From Bacteroidales bacterium (lineage in GTDB: Bacteria > Bacteroidota > Bacteroidia > Bacteroidales > JAAUTT01), in the NCBI GenBank assembly GCA_012031335.1, contig JAAUTT010000097.1, forward strand, positions 1 to 9,753: a DNA stretch of 9,753 nt, given 5' to 3'. Each line of letters begins with the position of its first letter. Position 1 is the stretch's first letter. A program made the position numbers and the translations under genes. Below the pieces are notes generated by a model. The model did no database searches. It saw nothing but the letters and a program-made list of their open reading frames with translations, and was not told the origin of the DNA. Shown here one piece after another: positions 6,316 to 9,753 of this stretch.

Positions 6316-6738
6316 ATGGAAGAAGGAAACGAAAAATTAGGCGGATCCGAAAGAACAGAGAAGGAAGACATTTATTCGAAAGCAATACGTGCCGGAAAAA
6401 GGACTTATTTCTTTGATGTTAAAAGTACCCGCCGTAACGATTTCTACCTTACCATTACCGAAAGTAAGAAAAGGTTTAATCGGGAGGGGCGCTATTTCTT
6501 TGAAAAGCACAAAATTTTTCTTTATAAGGAAGATTTTGACAAATTTGTTGATGGACTGACTGAAATGGTGGATTATATCCGGCAACACCAGGAAGATTTT
6601 ATCAACTACGAAGGACTTGAACATGAAGAAGAATTCAGGGAAACAACGCTTCATGATACCGGAAATTCTGAGCTGGAAGAAGTAGAAGTAGCATCGTATT
6701 CAAATATCGATTTCGACGATTTGGATGAGAAGCGCTAA
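6316..6738 (+). CDS. PUR-like DNA/RNA-binding protein (DUF3276)
   Basis: A 140-aa predicted cytosolic nucleic-acid-binding protein. The central part (about residues 20-95) matches DUF3276, a bacterial relative of the eukaryotic Pur-alpha domain: IYSKAIRAGKRTYFFDVKST, then FYLTITESKKRF and a helix region FFEKHKIFLYKEDFDKFVDGL. Borrelia BpuR belongs to the same PUR-domain group and binds DNA and RNA. The N-terminus is short and charged, and the C-terminal 45 residues are strongly acidic, probably disordered. The gene is monocistronic, divergent from nusB, and ends at a strong hairpin terminator 15 bp after its stop. The frame is intact. The target in Bacteroidota is unknown to me. Confidence 0.9.
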   Translation: MEEGNEKLGGSERTEKEDIYSKAIRAGKRTYFFDVKSTRRNDFYLTITESKKRFNREGRYFFEKHKIFLYKEDFDKFVDGLTEMVDYIRQHQEDFINYEGLEHEEEFRETTLHDTGNSELEEVEVASYSNIDFDDLDEKR

Positions 6739-6745
6739 AAAATAC

Positions 6746-6774
6746 AAAAAAAGCCGGATGATTCCGGCTTTTTT
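6746..6774. terminator. Bidirectional terminator between the DUF3276 and thiamine-binding genes
   Basis: GCCGGA (6753-6758) pairs with TCCGGC (6763-6768) around TGAT. Seven A (6746-6752) precede it and six T (6769-6774) follow, so it reads as an intrinsic terminator on both strands. It fills the 38-bp gap between two convergent stops. Confidence 0.93.
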
Positions 6775-6776
6775 GT

Positions 6777-7064
6777 TTATCTGAATTTTTCAATTTTATC
6801 CTCAAAACTAAGATCTTTTATAGCTGAGCGATGAATTTTCAGATTCACAATTACTTCATCAGCTCCTGAAGCTAAACATACATCCTGCGCCTGTTTTACA
6901 GTAAGCATTACCTCTTCGTATTCTCCTTCCACAACAGTCTCGAAAGGACAAACCAGGTATTTTAGACCCGATGTAGCAATAACGTCAATAGCCAAATCTA
7001 TTAACATATACATGTCAACCGTTGTGGATTTGGGTATAATTTGAACAGCCAGATTAATTTTCAT
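6777..7064 (-). CDS. Thiamine-binding protein, MTH1187/UPF0045 family
   Basis: A 95-aa small cytosolic ferredoxin-like-fold protein. The family's conserved elements are present: an N-terminal strand with a Pro (LAVQIIPKST), a helix (VDMYMLIDLAIDVI), SGLKYLV, the TVVEGEYEEVM segment and the ending GADEVIVNLKIHRS. Family members bind thiamine or related pyrimidines (YkoF, MTH1187 structures) and often sit near thiamine-uptake genes; none is seen here, so the ligand remains an inference. It is convergent with the DUF3276 gene and shares its terminator. The next gene upstream on the same strand is 102 bp away. The frame is intact and the length normal. Confidence 0.88.
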   Translation of the reverse strand: MKINLAVQIIPKSTTVDMYMLIDLAIDVIATSGLKYLVCPFETVVEGEYEEVMLTVKQAQDVCLASGADEVIVNLKIHRSAIKDLSFEDKIEKFR

Positions 7065-7166
7065 AAAAAATAAATTTTAATTTCACATCATTAAATTGCC
7101 GGATATTTTAGTTAACCGGAACCAAACCCCAAACTACTTAATATTAAAAAGATTTTTGAAATTGAT

Positions 7167-7916
7167 CTATCCTATTTCTCCGGATTGTGATGACTCTTCT
7201 TCCCTGACAAGATAGTCGGAGATTTCATCGAACGATAAAATCTTTACGTTGGTAACAATAACATTCGAATGGAGAAAATCTCCATATTGGTTACATTCAT
7301 CAACTATTTCAGAAAATAAATTATTGAGCGAAACATTTAAAGGAATTAAGGCTTTAACTGCTGCAAATTTGGTAGAATACTCTACTTCTTCAAGTTCACA
7401 AATATATCTCTGAAAAATAAATCCCATTTCGTTAGAAATGATCTTTTTTTGAAGATCACCAATATCCTGACCTTTTTTTGCAATTAAAACAATAAAATAG
7501 CGAAGTTTGGAACCCTTTCCACCCAATCCTGTTGATATAAATACCTGATTTTCATCAAGAAATGAACTTTCAAGCAAAACTCTGCTTTCCTGCATGGCAA
7601 GAGTAGCCCAATCCTTTAGTTCAGGGTCAGGATTCTTATGGTAATTTTCAATAGCACGGTATGCTTCCACCTGATCCATGGAGGCCAAACGAATAAGGAT
7701 TTTTTTCTTCAGATCCAGATTAGAACCGGATGCATTTAATTCTTCAATGAGATTGAATGTATCAGTTGTTTTCTTCGATTTCCTGATTTTCTTCGAAGAT
7801 TCAAAATATTCCAACTGAACATCAATATCAACCTGTTCCTGCAGCACACTGTAACTTCCCTTGAAATTTCCAAGCAGTTCCTGTATTTTTTCAAAAATGT
7901 TTTCTTCCTGTGCCAT
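7167..7916 (-). CDS. Hypothetical protein, 249 aa, divergent from feoAB
   Basis: I do not recognise this protein. It has no signal peptide and no transmembrane helix, so it is probably cytosolic. Residues 1-60 are charged, with a basic patch at 42-50 (KKIRKSKKT). Residues about 55-120 look all-helical, somewhat like a HEAT/ARM-type pair (LDLKKKILIRLASM, EAYRAIENYHKNPDPELKDWATLAMQES). Residues 125-145 contain a Gly-rich turn (STGLGGKGSKLRYFIVL) that leads into a mixed alpha/beta region up to about 230. The C-terminal tail is acidic and Ser-rich. It appears real: uninterrupted frame, balanced composition and a plausible ATG (MAQEENIFEK). It is transcribed away from feoAB across a 216-bp spacer. 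That position does not prove a link with iron transport. Confidence 0.8.
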   Translation of the reverse strand: MAQEENIFEKIQELLGNFKGSYSVLQEQVDIDVQLEYFESSKKIRKSKKTTDTFNLIEELNASGSNLDLKKKILIRLASMDQVEAYRAIENYHKNPDPELKDWATLAMQESRVLLESSFLDENQVFISTGLGGKGSKLRYFIVLIAKKGQDIGDLQKKIISNEMGFIFQRYICELEEVEYSTKFAAVKALIPLNVSLNNLFSEIVDECNQYGDFLHSNVIVTNVKILSFDEISDYLVREEESSQSGEIG

Positions 7917-8026
7917 TTTTAGGTGATTAATCCTTTTTAAGCATTAATAAATGTATAAAACAATATGTAATTATACAATAATATTCATTTAGAATATCGA
8001 CCATATATTTTTTTTTCTAAATTTAA

Positions 8027-8046
8027 AATAGCCATTTCAGGCTATT
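8027..8046 (+). repeat. Small hairpin in the feoAB leader
   Basis: AATAGCC (8027-8033) pairs with GGCTATT (8040-8046) around a 6-nt loop. It is just upstream of the larger inverted repeat. No T-run follows on plus, so it is not a clear terminator. Either an operator half or an RNA element is possible. Confidence 0.5.
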
Positions 8047-8053
8047 GCTTTAA

Positions 8054-8081
8054 AGGTTGCATTACAGTAATATTGCAACCT
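8054..8081 (+). promoter_or_regulatory. Inverted repeat, candidate operator of feoAB
   Basis: AGGTTGCATTAC (8054-8065) is matched by GTAAT-ATT-GCAACCT (8067-8081), an inverted repeat with one 3-nt insertion in the right arm. The outer AGGTT...AACCT half-sites recall DtxR/IdeR-type operators, though their spacing differs. It lies about 50 bp before the feoAB start. Ferrous iron transport genes are normally iron-regulated, so a metal-responsive repressor site is a reasonable guess. No convincing TAnnTTTG promoter box was found nearby. Confidence 0.4.
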
Positions 8082-8132
8082 GATTATTATTCTTATTTAA
8101 TTTAAATAAAACATTATCTTAAAATTTCGCAT

Positions 8133-9753
8133 GTGAAATTATCCGAATTGCAGACGAATGAATCTGGTATAATAACCAGGGTGCAGGGAATTGGTGCTTT
8201 TCGAAAACGGATTACCGAAATGGGATTTGTAAAAGGGAAGAAGGTAAAAGTTATAAGAAACGCCCCTTTAAAAGATCCTGTTGAATACAATATAATGGGT
8301 TACGAAGTTACCCTTCGGCGCGATGAAGCATCGATGATTGAAGTTATTACAGAAGAAGAAGCGCTGGAGAATGAAAATTTCATTATCAACGGCAATTTTA
8401 AAGGAGTATTTTCGGAAGATAAACTTCGGAAAAAAGCGGCCAAACAGGGCAATGTTATTTTAGTAGCGCTTGTTGGTAATCCTAATTCGGGTAAAACTAC
8501 ACTTTTTAATCATGCTTCAAATTCCCGGGAGCATGTTGGAAATTATAGCGGTGTTACTGTCGATGCAAAAACTTCTGTTTTATATTATCGTGATTATGAA
8601 ATTCACATAACCGATCTTCCTGGTACATATTCTCTTACTGCTTATAGTCCCGAAGATCTTTATGTAAGGAAATTTATATCGGAGAACCATCCCGATGTAA
8701 TTATAAATGTGGTAGATTCCTCAAACCTGGAACGTAATCTATACCTTACCACTCAACTTATCGATATGGATATCAGGAGTGTTATGGCGCTTAATATGTA
8801 TGATGAACTTCTGGCCAGGAACCACAAATTCAATTACAGCTCTCTTGCCGAAATGATCGGAATCCCTATCGTACCAACCGTAGGTTCACGTGGTACCGGA
8901 GTAACAGATTTATTCGATAAGGTTATTGATATTTTTAATAACCGTGAAAAAACCAGGCGACATATTCACATAAATTATGGCGACGATGTTGAAGAAACCA
9001 TAAAACGTCTTCGTACTAAAATTAAAGAAAGTAGTAATCAGGCACTGTTATTAAATTATTCTTCCCGATTTTTAGCCATTAAAATGCTGGAGAACGATAA
9101 GGCCGCATTTGATGTGCTTTCGACAGTAATAATTTCCCCGAAATACAAAAACTTTGCTCAAAAAGAAAAAAAGCGTCTCGAATTATTATTTGGAGAGGAC
9201 AGTGAAACCATAATTACCGATGCCAAGTATGGTTTTATACATGGAGCTCTGAAAGAAACCTATTCAGGCGAGTTTGAAACTACAAACACCATTTCATACA
9301 AAATTGACAAGTGGATTACCAGTAAAAAGCTGGGATTTCCTATTTTCTTGCTTTTTCTATGGATAATGTTCGAAGCAACATTTGTGATTGGCAATTATCC
9401 AATGGACTGGATAGATATGGGGGTTGGAAGTCTGAGTAGTTTCCTGTCGGAAATAATTCCTGCCGGCTCATTCAAACATTTGCTCATAGATGGGATAATT
9501 GGTGGGGTAGGGGGGTGTAATTGTATTTCTTCCTAATATCCTTATACTTTTCTTTTTTCATTATCCATCATGGAAGACTCTGGCTATATGGCACGGGCTG
9601 CTTTTATTATGGATAAACTGATGCATAAAATAGGGCTTCACGGGAAATCATTTATTCCACTGATTATGGGTTTTGGGTGCAATGTTCCAGCAGTTATGCA
9701 TCGCGAACCATTGAAAACAGAAAAAGCCGTTTAATAACAATGCTCATAACACC
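8133..9753 (+). CDS. feoB: Ferrous iron transporter, fused FeoA-FeoB; frameshifted near the right edge and truncated by the window
   Basis: Inner-membrane Fe(II) uptake protein. Residues 1-75 are a FeoA (SH3-like) domain ([29 protein letters not shown]). A linker leads to the FeoB G domain: G1 GNPNSGKTT (115-123), G2 GNYSGVTVD (136-144), G3 DLPGTYS (161-167), G4 NMYD (221-224), G5 region VGSRGTG (250-256). A helical region follows, then the first membrane helix (about 402-419). Start is GTG 8133; the ATG at 8131 would be followed at once by TGA. The frame stops at 9534-9536, but family sequence continues: [14 protein letters not shown] in the +1 frame after one extra G (G6 at 9510-9515), then [16 protein letters not shown] from 9570 back in the first frame, [11 protein letters not shown], and after a missing G at 9698/9699 [12 protein letters not shown]. 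FeoA fused to FeoB is usual in Bacteroidota. The rest of the protein lies beyond the window. Confidence 0.93.

Noticed and set aside
6337..6654. 105-aa open frame on minus inside the DUF3276 gene
   Set aside because: Antisense shadow of an intact, recognisable gene.

Overview
The window looks like chromosomal, mostly housekeeping DNA from a member of the Bacteroidota, probably a Bacteroidales/Marinilabiliales-type organism. The reasons are the A+T-rich composition, the gene set (DUF3276 PUR-like protein, DUF5606, a long NusB, a fused FeoA-FeoB), the apparent lack of Shine-Dalgarno sequences, and matches to the TAnnTTTG -7 box of this phylum. No rRNA, tRNA, CRISPR array, insertion sequence or phage gene is visible.

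Layout. (1) 1-457, plus strand: a small exported lipoprotein whose start lies at or just before the left edge. (2) 458-1096: a 639-bp gene-free stretch with an 18-bp-stem hairpin, a long-range stem followed by a clean intrinsic terminator (possible small RNA or structured 3' end), a spaced direct repeat, and a good promoter for the next gene. (3) 1097-1867, plus: mazG. (4) 1868-1892: a terminator shared by the convergent mazG and DUF5606 genes. (5) 1879-6069, minus: a tightly packed run, read nusB, yajC, ybbR, coaE, TerB/J-domain protein, DUF5606. It combines transcription antitermination, Sec accessory, envelope and CoA-synthesis functions. (6) 6070-6315: a divergent spacer with a 38-bp near-perfect palindrome. 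(7) 6316-6738, plus: DUF3276 PUR-like nucleic-acid-binding protein, ending in a bidirectional terminator shared with (8) 6777-7064, minus: a thiamine-binding (MTH1187/UPF0045) protein. (9) 7167-7916, minus: an unrecognised 249-aa protein. (10) 7917-8132: a leader with two inverted repeats, then (11) 8133-9753, plus: feoAB, the ferrous iron transporter, running off the right edge.

The most striking property is a set of reading-frame breaks. Five genes (DUF5606, coaE, ybbR, nusB, feoAB) carry small indels, yet the family-typical protein sequence continues on the other side of each break. Most lie in short homopolymers, and at least three or four cluster in the last 250 bases. Because coaE and nusB are core genes and both halves still look conserved, I read these as sequence errors (error-prone or low-coverage assembly) rather than real pseudogenes, and I annotate each as one gene.

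I see no clear new biological system. The best candidates for undescribed biology are non-coding: the palindrome at 6165-6202, the structured region 520-709, the repeat upstream of mazG, the feoAB leader repeats, and the unknown 249-aa gene divergent from feoAB.
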